Shown here in pieces: positions 1 through 10,100 of a DNA stretch of 64,000 nucleotides; position 1 is the first letter of the stretch; the number at the start of each line of letters is the position of its first letter. A program made the position numbers and the translations under genes. This stretch comes from a virus: the IMG/VR virus record IMGVR_UViG_3300033146_001635, positions 1 to 64,000 of that record; one strand, 5' to 3'. The notes below the pieces were generated by a model that had not been told where the DNA came from, searched no databases, and saw only the letters and a program-made list of their open reading frames with translations.

Positions 1-1011
1 ATATATTATAAAGATAAACAAAAATATCTAGAAACAATTGTACCCATAGAAGAAATAGCTCAATTAAAATCAATTAAGAGTACAATTAAATGGAGATATC
101 CAAAAATTAATAAACATCAATTTTCATCAATATTAAAATTCTTTAGGGATGTAAATAATAAACATTCCGCAGAATGTATGGTATTTATTGGATTTGATAG
201 AAAAGCAAAAAAAATGACTATTTTTCCACCGCACAAACAAGTAGTAACAGGTGCATCAATTAAATATGAAAACGCCCCAACACCGGGTATTTCTATTATT
301 GGAACAATTCACTCACATAATACAATGTCTGCCTTTCATTCAGGTATTGATATTAGAGATGAAATGGATTTTGATGGGTTACATATTACCATAGGTAAAT
401 TAACAGAACATGATGAATCGTTTGAAATATCGTGTCAATTTGTTGCAAATGCACATAGACAAGATGTTTCTTATGTAGATGTTATTGATGGTATTATTCG
501 AAAAAATAACGTCAATGCATCACAATATCTTAATAACCCAAAAAATATTGTTCAACAATTATTGGGTAAAACTTTAGGAATTTTCTATAATAATAAAGTG
601 CAGGTAATTTCATCTACACCAAAATTATTTCCTGAAATTTCATGTGATTCATTATCAGATGGATATAATAAAATTATTGATAAATGGCATCAAACTATAA
701 AAGTAAATACACTTACACTTAATAAATCAAAATATGGAAAACATTCAAATCTTTTTGGATATGGTGGATATACAGAAGAATTCTACACTCAACATTTTAA
801 TAAACATAAACACCATCCTATTTTAAATAAAGAAGTTCCATTTGAAAAGAAAGTCAATTTTGATGATGACTTTTTTATTAATGAAAATGGTGAAATTGAA
901 AGATTGGAAATGTTTGATAATGATGAAGATGATTTTGATTTTCTTATTGTTGATGATCAAAATATAGTTGATGAAGATGATGAAATAAATGAGGGTGTAT
1001 TACCATTTTAA
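1..1011 (+). CDS. JAMM/MPN-family metallopeptidase, 5' end outside window
   Basis: The reading frame is open from base 1, so the gene starts before the window; 336 residues are visible. It carries a complete JAMM zinc motif: Glu58 (GAA at 172-174), then His104, His106, Ser114 and Asp117 in the exact HxHx7SxxD spacing (IHSHNTMSAFHSGID). The Glu lies before the first internal ATG (178), so a start at 178 would remove a catalytic residue. JAMM enzymes cleave isopeptide or C-terminal peptide bonds of ubiquitin-like proteins. The C-terminal 60 residues are very acidic. The gene heads a run of E1-like and ubiquitin-like genes, so its likely job is to mature or remove the Ubl encoded at 1787. The family is clear; the substrate is inferred. 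Confidence 0.88.
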   Translation: MYYKDKQKYLETIVPIEEIAQLKSIKSTIKWRYPKINKHQFSSILKFFRDVNNKHSAECMVFIGFDRKAKKMTIFPPHKQVVTGASIKYENAPTPGISIIGTIHSHNTMSAFHSGIDIRDEMDFDGLHITIGKLTEHDESFEISCQFVANAHRQDVSYVDVIDGIIRKNNVNASQYLNNPKNIVQQLLGKTLGIFYNNKVQVISSTPKLFPEISCDSLSDGYNKIIDKWHQTIKVNTLTLNKSKYGKHSNLFGYGGYTEEFYTQHFNKHKHHPILNKEVPFEKKVNFDDDFFINENGEIERLEMFDNDEDDFDFLIVDDQNIVDEDDEINEGVLPF

Positions 1012-1025
1012 AAGGGAGTTATAAT

Positions 1026-1736
1026 TTGAATAAAGTTAGTATTTATATTATTGGATTGGGGGGAATTGGTTCATGTTTGTGTGAACCAATTTGCCGTTAT
1101 ATTAATTATTTAGAAAATAGGAGAGATTATGACATAATATTAATTGATGGAGATTCCTATGATGATGGGAATCTTGCAAGACAATATTTTGAATGGGATG
1201 AAATAGGAGAAAATAAAGCTGAAGTCCAAGCTAAAAAAATGAAGAATAAATTTGAAGAATTAGATATAAAAACAGAAGCTATATATATCAATTCACAAAA
1301 TATTAAAAATACTATTGTTGATAATAGTATAATATTATCTGGGGTTGATAATCACAAAACCAGAAAAATTATTCAAGATCATTGTAATAAATTATCTAAT
1401 TGTTTATATATATCAGGTGGAAATTTTTACATTGATGGGGATGTAATTATTTTCGCTAAAAAGGATGGTGTACAGCTTTCACCAACTATTTATCAAGATC
1501 ATAAGGATATCGCCAATCCAACTGATCGAACACCTGATGAAATTGGGTGTGATGAATTAGTGGAATCTGTACCACAACTGTTGTTTACAAATGGAACAGT
1601 ATCTATTTGTATGCAATGGGCATTTTACAATTATTATAAATTATTTCAAGAAAATAATATAAGCATTTATAAAAATAAGATTAGTTTTGATATTTGTGAG
1701 ATGAGTGTTATATCTCGCAACAGACCTATTATTTAA
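1026..1736 (+). CDS. E1/ThiF-like Ubl-activating enzyme
   Basis: The 236-residue protein has a Rossmann nucleotide-binding loop GLGGIGS (residues 10-16), the ThiF/E1 signature DGDSYDDGNLARQ (41-53, with the adenylation Arg52), and SGVDNHKTR (105-113) matching the conserved Asp and Arg that bind ATP-Mg. E1/ThiF enzymes adenylate the C-terminal carboxylate of ubiquitin-like proteins. Cys175 (DEIGCDE) sits where a thioester Cys could lie, but this is a guess. No paired CxxC zinc motif is seen. The start is TTG at 1026, 5 bases after AAGGGAG; it lies 14 bases after the JAMM gene, so the two are probably one transcript. The family call is solid; the partner is inferred from context. Confidence 0.88.
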   Translation: MNKVSIYIIGLGGIGSCLCEPICRYINYLENRRDYDIILIDGDSYDDGNLARQYFEWDEIGENKAEVQAKKMKNKFEELDIKTEAIYINSQNIKNTIVDNSIILSGVDNHKTRKIIQDHCNKLSNCLYISGGNFYIDGDVIIFAKKDGVQLSPTIYQDHKDIANPTDRTPDEIGCDELVESVPQLLFTNGTVSICMQWAFYNYYKLFQENNISIYKNKISFDICEMSVISRNRPII

Positions 1737-1786
1737 ATTATTTAAAAAAGATAACTTTAACCACTTTTTTTCTTAGGAGAATTATT

Positions 1787-2371
1787 ATGAGTGTTATTGT
1801 CAATGGGCTCGAAGTTTTCACACTGGCTGAATTAAATGAAAAAACTGCTAAAGAGCTTCGGGCCCTTTGTGCGCAGTATAATCTTTCAAGATATTCAAAA
1901 GCCAATAAAACAACTCTTTTAGAAATGATTCGTAATTATTATGAAGAATTATTAAATAGTGAAACTGCATCTAATCTTAGAATAATTGCTGGAAATCTTG
2001 GTTATACTGGAATTTCTAAAACCACCAAAGCTAATTTAATTGATTTAATTCTTAATCATACTGATGCAGATAATGATGAAATTGATTTAAGTTCTGATGA
2101 AGAAGTTGACATTTCAGGTGGTGAGGAAATTGATATTTCCACACCTGATAAAAAAGATGATAAAATTACTGTAATTTATGGTGCAAAAAATCGTGAAGTT
2201 GACGATGAAGGCAAGAGTGTATGGGATATTCATGCCAATCTTGCTTCTGTTATGGGTCTTCCACAGAAGCCCGATTTTCGAGTCAATGACGCAGTTGTAA
2301 ATAATAACTATATTCCTACTGCGGGTGATTCGATTGAATTTTTCCGGACTGAGTCTGGGAATAAAGGTTAA
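1787..2371 (+). CDS. Two SAP-like domains plus C-terminal ubiquitin-like domain
   Basis: The 194-residue protein begins with two SAP/Rho-N-like helical units (about residues 12-50 and 56-92; both follow the pattern ELR..A...l..sk..K..LldlI), then an acidic linker (95-123). A beta-grasp-like domain follows (about 126-194) with the features of phage and bacterial Ubls: ITVIYG first strand, VNDAVVNNNYIP turn, AGDSIEFFR last strand, and an end in GNKG. SAP-like units often bind nucleic acid, so the protein could carry a Ubl tail to DNA or RNA. A strong ribosome site (CTTAGGAGAATTATT) precedes the ATG. It lies between two E1-like genes and after a JAMM gene, which supports the Ubl call. The C-terminus has one terminal Gly and not Gly-Gly. 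Confidence 0.72.
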   Translation: MSVIVNGLEVFTLAELNEKTAKELRALCAQYNLSRYSKANKTTLLEMIRNYYEELLNSETASNLRIIAGNLGYTGISKTTKANLIDLILNHTDADNDEIDLSSDEEVDISGGEEIDISTPDKKDDKITVIYGAKNREVDDEGKSVWDIHANLASVMGLPQKPDFRVNDAVVNNNYIPTAGDSIEFFRTESGNKG

Positions 2372-2380
2372 TATATAATA

Positions 2381-2432
2381 TGCCCCCACTATTATATATA
2401 CCTTGTGTGGTACACATATAGTAGTGGGGGCA
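2381..2432 (+). terminator. Long hairpin between genes
   Basis: A 17-base arm at 2381-2397 pairs with 2416-2432 with a single G-T wobble. The stem is GC-rich at its base (TGCCCCCACT) and is followed by TAATTGGTTT. It is probably a terminator or an RNA-processing hairpin. The next start codon comes only 16 bases after the stem. Confidence 0.6.
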
Positions 2433-2448
2433 TAATTGGTTTATAATT

Positions 2449-2814
2449 ATGATTATTGATGAACTTTTAAAAGAAATTAAAGCAGATGAAAATTTAGAAA
2501 AATTAAAAATCATCTGTGATAAAATGCAATCCGAAGAAGTATATACTGAAGATTTTTTTAATTTGTCTGAGATATTGTATTATCACAAATATGATGAAAA
2601 CACCTTTTTTGAAAAGGTTTTAACTTTGTCTTTTGATATGTTGGCTGAAAATATTTACCATATTGATGAATGGCAAATAAATAAAGCTTTAAAAGATGGC
2701 GATGAAAAAAAATTTAAAAAAATTCAAACATATAGTTTACATACAATATTTGCAAAAAATGTATTAATGAAATACGCACAAATTTTGAAAAAGGCTATTA
2801 ATAATGGGAAGTGA
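2449..2814 (+). CDS. Unknown acidic helical protein in the Ubl cassette
   Basis: The 121-residue protein is rich in Lys, Glu and Asp and looks mostly alpha-helical. I recognise no domain. No clear ribosome site precedes the ATG; the start lies 16 bases after a strong hairpin. The 3' end overlaps the next gene by 11 bases, so translation is probably coupled to the second E1-like gene. Its place between the Ubl and the second E1-like protein suggests an accessory role in the same pathway, but nothing in the sequence shows this. Confidence 0.6.
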   Translation: MIIDELLKEIKADENLEKLKIICDKMQSEEVYTEDFFNLSEILYYHKYDENTFFEKVLTLSFDMLAENIYHIDEWQINKALKDGDEKKFKKIQTYSLHTIFAKNVLMKYAQILKKAINNGK

Positions 2815-3643
2815 AATATCAATTATTGGTGTTGGTAGTATAGGCAAAACTTTATTGGATGCCTGTATAAAAACACAAATTTTTGATAAGATAAATATTA
2901 TTGATGGGGATAAAGTTAAAAAACATAACTATGTTTTTAATAATAAATTTTTAAATATACAAAAAGTTTATGCATGTAAGGAATTATATGGAAATAAAAT
3001 AAATCCTATTAATCAATATTTGTCATACGATAATCTAACAGATATAAAAAAATTAACTAATAAATCGCAGTTTATATTTGATTGTAGAGATGTTTTTGAT
3101 AATATAAATTTGCCAAAAACTATTAAATTGTATATAAACGATAGTAGATTGTTTATAAGTTCAATTAGTAAAGAATCTTTTAAATTTGAATTCAAAAGTG
3201 ATTATGTATCATTTACAGATTTAACTAAAATAGAAGATTTGATATTCAAATTTATCAAATATTTCACAAATAAAAATTTGTCAAATCACGATATTATTAT
3301 TAAAAATATATCAAATAAAAATAAAGCTGTTGTTATTAATACGTTAGGAAATATTGATATATTAGATTCTACAAAATATATTTTTTCAAAACAAATTAAA
3401 TCAAAATTAAATAAAATTGTTGAAACACAAAAAATAACTGATTTGAATATAATTGTTGAAGATGGTATTTATATTTTGTGTAATGAAAAATATAATTTGA
3501 ATTTACATCCAATTCATGATATTTTATATAATATTGAAAAAGAGTGTTCCCATTTTCCAGCTGCATTTGTATCCTATAGAATGTCATCTCGACATTCAAA
3601 TGAATTAATTATGACAATTCATAATCAAATAGGAGGCGCATAA
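2804..3643 (+). CDS. Degenerate E1/ThiF-like protein
   Basis: The 279-residue protein opens like an E1/ThiF Rossmann domain: ISIIGVGSIGK (residues 5-15), then INIIDGDKVKKHNY, matching the family's D.D.V..xN stretch. The Arg and Gln of the usual NLxRQ motif are missing (HNYVFNNKF in their place), and no clear thioester Cys is evident. It may be an inactive partner of the E1 at 1026, or a highly divergent active enzyme. The start codon lies inside the 3' end of the preceding gene. The stop overlaps the next start as TAATG, preceded by AGGAGG inside this gene. The fold call is fairly sure; activity is open. Confidence 0.66.
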   Translation: MGSEISIIGVGSIGKTLLDACIKTQIFDKINIIDGDKVKKHNYVFNNKFLNIQKVYACKELYGNKINPINQYLSYDNLTDIKKLTNKSQFIFDCRDVFDNINLPKTIKLYINDSRLFISSISKESFKFEFKSDYVSFTDLTKIEDLIFKFIKYFTNKNLSNHDIIIKNISNKNKAVVINTLGNIDILDSTKYIFSKQIKSKLNKIVETQKITDLNIIVEDGIYILCNEKYNLNLHPIHDILYNIEKECSHFPAAFVSYRMSSRHSNELIMTIHNQIGGA

Positions 3644-4281
3644 TGTTAAATTGGGAAATGGATCTTGAAAAATTGAATATTAAAATTGTTCCAGTAGATA
3701 ATCCCAATTTAATTCAATTAACAACAGATATTAAACCACGATTTTTACAATACCAAGGTCTTTTAATTCCAATTAATATCAAACAAGAATATGTGTTAAA
3801 AACTAGTATTAATAATGTAGTGTTAGAAATAAAACGATTAAACCAACGATCAATTTTAGTTGATAAAATTTATATTTTAAATAGTATACACCCAAATGCT
3901 ATGACACTACCTTCAAATCCAATATTAGATTTGAATTTTGTTAATAATATTGTTTATCAATATTGTTTCAATAAATTTGTATTTGATGATGAAAATCCTA
4001 TTTCGTTTGTTAATCAAGTTGGGTATTTAATAAAATTTTTAGAAAAATGGAATTATGATGAAGCTTATTGGAGAGATTTTAAAATTATTGAAATTAATAT
4101 TGATGACCATGAAGTATGTATAGATCCAAATAATAACAATAAAATGTATAATAAAAAACAATTAAAGAAAAAATTATCACGCCATTCGAAAATCATTCAC
4201 ACTTCTATTATTTTAAATAAACTTTTAGGTATTCCTAGATTAGATATTGAAGATACCTTAAAAAAAATTTTCTTGGTTTAA
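3643..4281 (+). CDS. Unknown protein, possible E2-like fold
   Basis: The 212-residue protein has no motif I recognise with certainty. Residues around 60-100 run as strand-rich sequence followed by IHPNAMTLPSNPILDL, which recalls the E2 stretch HPNxxxxGxxCLDL, but the catalytic Cys position holds an Ile. A helical region (YLIKFLEKWNYDEAYW) follows, as in E2 proteins. Context (JAMM, E1, Ubl) makes an E2-like or E2-decoy role plausible. Translation is probably coupled to the E1-like gene upstream through the TAATG overlap. A strong terminator follows. Treat the function as unknown until a structure comparison is done. Confidence 0.55.
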   Translation: MLNWEMDLEKLNIKIVPVDNPNLIQLTTDIKPRFLQYQGLLIPINIKQEYVLKTSINNVVLEIKRLNQRSILVDKIYILNSIHPNAMTLPSNPILDLNFVNNIVYQYCFNKFVFDDENPISFVNQVGYLIKFLEKWNYDEAYWRDFKIIEINIDDHEVCIDPNNNNKMYNKKQLKKKLSRHSKIIHTSIILNKLLGIPRLDIEDTLKKIFLV

Positions 4282-4287
4282 AAATAA

Positions 4288-4337
4288 AATTACCACCTTT
4301 TGAGATCTTAATAGTGAGATTTCAAAAGGTGGTAATT
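4288..4337 (+). terminator. Terminator closing the Ubl cassette
   Basis: A perfect 16-base stem pairs AATTACCACCTTTTGA (4288-4303) with 4322-4337 around an 18-base loop. It lies 6 bases after the stop of the last cassette gene and separates that unit from the RNA polymerase genes. The trailing T-run is weak. Confidence 0.7.
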
Positions 4338-4401
4338 CCAACATATAAATGCTACATCAATTCTGTCCTTTCTTTTTCTTTTTTTTCTAGGAGAAAAGTA
4401 T

Positions 4402-7170
4402 ATGCCCCAATTATTATCAAACGATTTTATGAAAGATTTACCAGAGATAACAACCTCAAAATATTTTGAAAAGAAAAAAAGATACCATAAAGATGGGTTA
4501 TTTTCTGAATATATTTTTGGTTTGGAAAATAATTATACATGTCATTGTGGTATTTATCACGGTAAAAGTGCTGAGGGCACAGTATGTAATGAAAAATGTT
4601 GCAATGGATTGCCTATTACACATTCTATTAAAAGACGCAGACAATATGCAAAAATAATATTACCAATTCCTGTTTTAAATAAAACTTTTTTATTACTATT
4701 AAAAAAAGTATTTCCAAACGAGAAAATTGTTGAAGCTATCACAAAAATAATGAAATCTTATAAAAATATTATTTATAAAAAAGATGGCGAATATTTTTTA
4801 AGAGAGCTTGGTGAAAACGAAGATTTAGATAAATTTGAATTGGAATACTATTCATTACATGAAGCTGCTGAAATATATTTAAAAGAAACAATTGAAAAAT
4901 ATAGATTGATAGATCCTGAAAATAAACAATTTAAAATGATTGATGATAATAAGGATAAATTGTTTATTAATGAAATTTTGGTTATACCACCTGATTTCAG
5001 ACCAATATCTCAAATAAATGCTAATACAAAATCTGTTGACCAAATTAATCAATATTATAATCAATTGTTAGTCAGAAAAGAAATTATGGCTAAAATTGAT
5101 ATGGACATTACACAACATATTAAAATTTATCATAATTATTATATACAATTTCAATATATTTATAATGAATTATATGAATATATCATTCAAAAAATTTCTA
5201 AAAAAGAGGGTTTAATCAGAGGGAATATTCTTGGAAAACGAATAGATTTTTCTGGTAGAGCTGTTATTGCACCATCCCCCAATATTAATTTGGATGAATG
5301 TATTCTTCCATATAAAATGGTTTTAGAATTATATAAGATTAAAATCGCAAAATATTTATATAATTCGGGAAAATTTAAATTTTTAAATCAGGCATTGTTA
5401 TGTGTTGAGGAATGTCAATTTTATAATGATCCAAGATTATTAGATATTTGTAAAAAAATAATAGGAGATGATGTTTGTATTTTAAATAGACAACCTAGTT
5501 TACACAAATTAAGTTTTATGGCATTTAAAATAAAAGTTGATATTGTTGATGTTATTTATATTCACCCAATGGTATGTCATGGATTTAATGCTGATTTTGA
5601 TGGGGACGCAATGGCAGTATATTTACCAATCACCCCTGAATCTCAAGAAGAAGCAAAACGACAAGCATTATCTACTAAAATGTTAATCAACCCAACTAAT
5701 ATGCAAATTATTACTTTACCAAGTCAAGAAATGATTTTGGGTTTGTATTTACTGAGTGTTGCAAAAGATGGTAAATATGGACAAAAATGTGAATTTAAAA
5801 ATGTTGAAATGACTTATGGTATGGCATTGATTAATAAATGTTTTCCAAAAGATTATAAAGTAATTACTGAAAAAATAACAACTAAATCTATATCTTCAAT
5901 AATATATGAAATTTTTAATAAACACCCTGATGAAATTGTTGAAGTTTTAGATAAAATTAAAACAACTGGTTTTAAATATGCAACTTTAATTGGGCATACC
6001 ATATCATTAAAAGGTATGACTTCAAATGAAAAATTAAAAAATGAAATTTATTCTAAGAAAACATCACAACAACAATTAAAAGCAATAACAAGTAACAAGG
6101 TTAAAAAATATTTACAAGAAAATTTTATATATACTGATATGATTGAATCTGGTGCAAGAGGGAGTTGGGACCAAGCTAGACAATTAATATTAACAAGAGG
6201 ATTTGTATCTAATTTCAAAGGTACTATTTTACCAATTCCTGTTAAAAATTGTTTAGTTGATGGATTGACACCAACTGAATTTTTCTTATCTTCATATGGA
6301 TGTCGCAAGGGATTGCTAGATATTGCAATCAAAACAGCATCATCAGGTTATTTATTTAGAAAATTTCTTTTCGCTTGTTCTAATTTAATGATTGATTATG
6401 AAAATGAAGATTGTGGTACAACTGATTTATTAGGGGTGTATATAAATGATTTGAAAAAAGCATATTCAGTCAAAGGTCGTTGGTATGCGCCAGATCCTGA
6501 AAAACCAACAGAATTAGAATTAATTACAGATGCAAATTTAAATAACATAATTAATAAACGAATATTTATACGTAGTCCCATTTTCTGCAAAACAAAAAAA
6601 TTGTGTAAAACATGTTATGGTAAATTATATGAATATTTAAATAATAGCCGTTTTGTTGGATCTATTGCTGCTCAATCACTTGGAGAATCAAATACTCAAA
6701 TGGTATTAAGAACTTTCCATACATCTGGTGTTGCTATAACAAAAAATAAAGATGTTACTGAAAATGAAACAGAAAATAAAAAAATGAAACAAGATGATAT
6801 TGTCGGTGCATTAACATTAATATCACAACTTGTTCATAAATTTGATTCATCTGTTACATGCGATATATTGGTTGAACAATTACATCATATTTATTCAGAT
6901 GGAAGATTTTTCATGTTAATACATTTTGAATGTTTAGTTGCACAATTGATGTGGAGTGCTAGAAAAAAATGGAGATTATTGCCAAACCGTGACAAAGTAT
7001 CATACGAATTAAATTCGATAGTTGCGGTTCCATCATTAGAAAGTTGGTTAATGGGATTAGCATTTTCAAATACAAAAAGAGAATTAATCAATGGATTATT
7101 AGAACCTGGATTGTATTCTGGAGGTGTTATTGATAAAATATTATGTGGTGTATCATATAAAGATATTTAA
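4402..7170 (+). CDS. Phage RNA polymerase beta-prime-like subunit, one chain
   Basis: The 922-residue protein holds the full order of beta-prime landmarks: an N-terminal Cys cluster (C47, C49, C62, C66, C67); GKRIDFSGRAVI; RQPSLHKLSFMAFK; the catalytic NADFDGD at 396-402 (Mg-binding D398, D400, D402); bridge-helix-like SGARGSWDQARQL; a trigger-loop region GLTPTEFFLSSYGCRKGL (about 621-638); a second Cys cluster (about 729-739); GESNTQMVLRTFHTSGV (about 761-777); and a C-terminal clamp-like tail. It is shorter than bacterial beta-prime (about 1200-1400 residues) but not split into two genes as in phiKZ-like phages. The ribosome site is TAGGAGAAAAG. It forms the active centre with the beta gene that follows. 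Confidence 0.95.
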   Translation: MPQLLSNDFMKDLPEITTSKYFEKKKRYHKDGLFSEYIFGLENNYTCHCGIYHGKSAEGTVCNEKCCNGLPITHSIKRRRQYAKIILPIPVLNKTFLLLLKKVFPNEKIVEAITKIMKSYKNIIYKKDGEYFLRELGENEDLDKFELEYYSLHEAAEIYLKETIEKYRLIDPENKQFKMIDDNKDKLFINEILVIPPDFRPISQINANTKSVDQINQYYNQLLVRKEIMAKIDMDITQHIKIYHNYYIQFQYIYNELYEYIIQKISKKEGLIRGNILGKRIDFSGRAVIAPSPNINLDECILPYKMVLELYKIKIAKYLYNSGKFKFLNQALLCVEECQFYNDPRLLDICKKIIGDDVCILNRQPSLHKLSFMAFKIKVDIVDVIYIHPMVCHGFNADFDGDAMAVYLPITPESQEEAKRQALSTKMLINPTNMQIITLPSQEMILGLYLLSVAKDGKYGQKCEFKNVEMTYGMALINKCFPKDYKVITEKITTKSISSIIYEIFNKHPDEIVEVLDKIKTTGFKYATLIGHTISLKGMTSNEKLKNEIYSKKTSQQQLKAITSNKVKKYLQENFIYTDMIESGARGSWDQARQLILTRGFVSNFKGTILPIPVKNCLVDGLTPTEFFLSSYGCRKGLLDIAIKTASSGYLFRKFLFACSNLMIDYENEDCGTTDLLGVYINDLKKAYSVKGRWYAPDPEKPTELELITDANLNNIINKRIFIRSPIFCKTKKLCKTCYGKLYEYLNNSRFVGSIAAQSLGESNTQMVLRTFHTSGVAITKNKDVTENETENKKMKQDDIVGALTLISQLVHKFDSSVTCDILVEQLHHIYSDGRFFMLIHFECLVAQLMWSARKKWRLLPNRDKVSYELNSIVAVPSLESWLMGLAFSNTKRELINGLLEPGLYSGGVIDKILCGVSYKDI

Positions 7171-7187
7171 AAATATAAGGGGTGAAA

Positions 7188-10100
7188 ATGTATCAAAACA
7201 ATCCTGATTTAAAATTACCAGAAATAAATATTTTTAATCTACGAAAATTAGATGATTTAAAATTAATGGACACTATTGAAGAAATTTTAAAAGTGCCTAT
7301 TAAATATGGATTTAAACTAGAAGAATTTTCTAAATCAGATATTAGATATACTGGACATAATCTAGTTAATACAATTAAAGAAAATATTAATGTAAAATTA
7401 TCTAAAAATAATAATATTGTTGATTTATCAATGCAGATTCCAAAACTTGTTGATAATCAATGGTTTGTAATTAACGGTAGAAGAAAAATACCAAGGTTCC
7501 AATTATATGATATTCCGTTGTTGACATTATATTTTAAAAATGAAATTCGTTTTCATAGTAATGTAGGAAGAATTGGTATCTATTGGACGGATAATAAAAA
7601 GAAAGCTCCTTCATTTGTATCAATAGCTAGTTTATCCAAAAAAATTCCTCTATCTATTGTTTTATATGCCTTTTATGGTATAGAAAAAGTAGAAGAACTA
7701 TTTTTAAAAGATGTGGATGAAGATGAATTAAATAAAATTCCTAATGACAAAAAATCAATTCTTCAATTATTACAATTGGATTTAATAGATGCTTATTCAG
7801 AAGTTACACAAGAAATGTATATTGAAGCAATTGGAGATTATTTTTCAAGAAAAAATCCAAAAGAAAAAGGTGAAGATTATATTTTCACTTTAGAAAATAT
7901 TTTGGATATTGATGTAATAGCAAAAAAATTTATTCCACATGATAATATTTTGGATTGTTTATGTGATATTCTTATTAATGAAATACAACTTGATGATACA
8001 GATTATTTAAATAAAAGATTGAGATGTTATGAATATGCTATTATTCAATATTTTATGGAAAATATTTATAAATTATGTTTGACATGTAGAAATTCAAATA
8101 AACCTAAATATAATATTAATAAAACAAAAATTTTAGCAAGTTGCAATGTTTCAGAAATTATTCAATATGATTTTTGTATTAACCCAGTTGAACAATTAAC
8201 TAAATTAACACAGTGTACGTTATCTGGGCCGGGTGGATTTAAAAAGGAATCAATACCTATAAAATTAAGGGATTTAAATCAATCAATGATAGGTAAAATA
8301 TGCCCCGTTGATACACCAGATAGAGAAAACTGTGGTGTTGTACAAAATGTAACACCAGTTGTCAAATTTGATAATAATTTTAAATTTTTAGAAGATAATA
8401 CGAAAGTAATTCCATCATTAGCTGTTTCAATGGTTCCATTTTTAGAACATGATGATACTACTAGATTACAAATGGCAGCTTCTCAAATGAGACAAGCTAT
8501 ATTACTTGATAATTTTCAAGTGCCATTGGTTTGTTCTGGTGTGGAAAAACAATTTACTGAATTTACTAGTTTTATAGAATATGCAAAAGATGATGGTGAA
8601 GTTATATACAAAGATACTAAAAAACTTATTATTGGATATAAAAATGGTGAAATAAAAATAATTGATATAGGTATTAAAAAAATTCTATCTGATAATATGA
8701 GTCATATGACTACCGTATTAAATATCGGTGATAAATTTAATAAAGGTGATATAATTGCATCAAGTTCATTTTGTAATGATGGTCTTATTAAAATAGGTAG
8801 AAATTTTAAAGTTGCATTTATGTCATACTATGGATATAACAACGAAGATGGAATTGTTATTTCTGATAAACTTGTTAAAGATAATTCATTGACATCTGTT
8901 CATTATCTTGATTTATCATTTAATATATCTCCTAATAAAGTATTAGAAAGATTAATTGATTCAGAAGTATATACACCTTTATTTCCAGTTGGAACTAGAT
9001 TAAAAAAGGGTGATGTGTATGCTAGATTAAAAGATATGTACTTATTTGGCTCAATCAAAGATCAAGTTTATGATATTTTTAAAGATAGTCAAGAAAAAAT
9101 AACACCAAAAGATATTTTAATTACAGATATAAAAATATATGCAAATGAATGGCATACAGAATTAAAAGAATATGATGCATGGATTAAATATAATATTCAA
9201 AAACAAATTGATTATGGTAATAAAATTATTAATATTATTAAAGATAATTCAGATGAAGCTACGGCTAAAAAATTAATTACAGAACACCGACTTGATGAAT
9301 TAATGTATCCAAAACAATATAAAAGAAAAGATGAGAAATTAAAAGGTGTTCACATTGAAATGACTGCTGTATATGAAAGACCAATTCAAGTGGGTGATAA
9401 ATTAGCTAATAGACATGGTAATAAGGGTGTTATTACATCTATTATGAGCCATGAAACAATGCCACAGCTACCCAATGGTGAACATGTTGAAATCTGTTTA
9501 AACCCAATGGGCGTGTTATCAAGAATGAATTTGGGGCAATTATTTGAATTTCATTTAAGTGAAGCTTTAATGAAATTCAAAAATATTCTTAAACAAATGT
9601 TAAAAGATAATTGCAAACAAGATGATATTAAAAAATTAATAATGTCATTTATAAAAATGACAGATAAAACTGATACACAATGGATTTCACATAGTTTCAA
9701 AGAATATTTGCCAGAAATTATAGATGAAAAATTTATCGATGATTTGTATTTAATTCAACCACAATTTAACTCTATATCAAAAGATGATATGGATAAAATT
9801 ATGGATTTTGTTGAATGTGAATACGAAATAGAATTATATGATCCTGTATCAAAGGAAAAAATTGAATCTAAAATTGCTGTCGGATATATGTATCTTATGA
9901 AACTGATTCATATTGCAGAAAATAAATTAGCATATAGAAGCATATCTACACTATCTAGAAAAACCATGCAACCCACTGCTGGTAAAAAATTAAATGGTGG
10001 GCAAAGATGTGGTGAAATGGAAAGTGGCTGTGCTGTATCAAATGATATGCCAATAAATCAGACAGAATTTTATACAATTAAATCCGATTGTATAGATGCA

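Noticed and set aside
401-420. GAACATGATGAA as a promoter motif
   Set aside because: Inside the JAMM gene, and the A after GAACAT is missing.
178-1011. JAMM gene starting at ATG 178
   Set aside because: The frame is open to base 1, and the catalytic Glu of the JAMM motif lies before this ATG, so the gene must start earlier.
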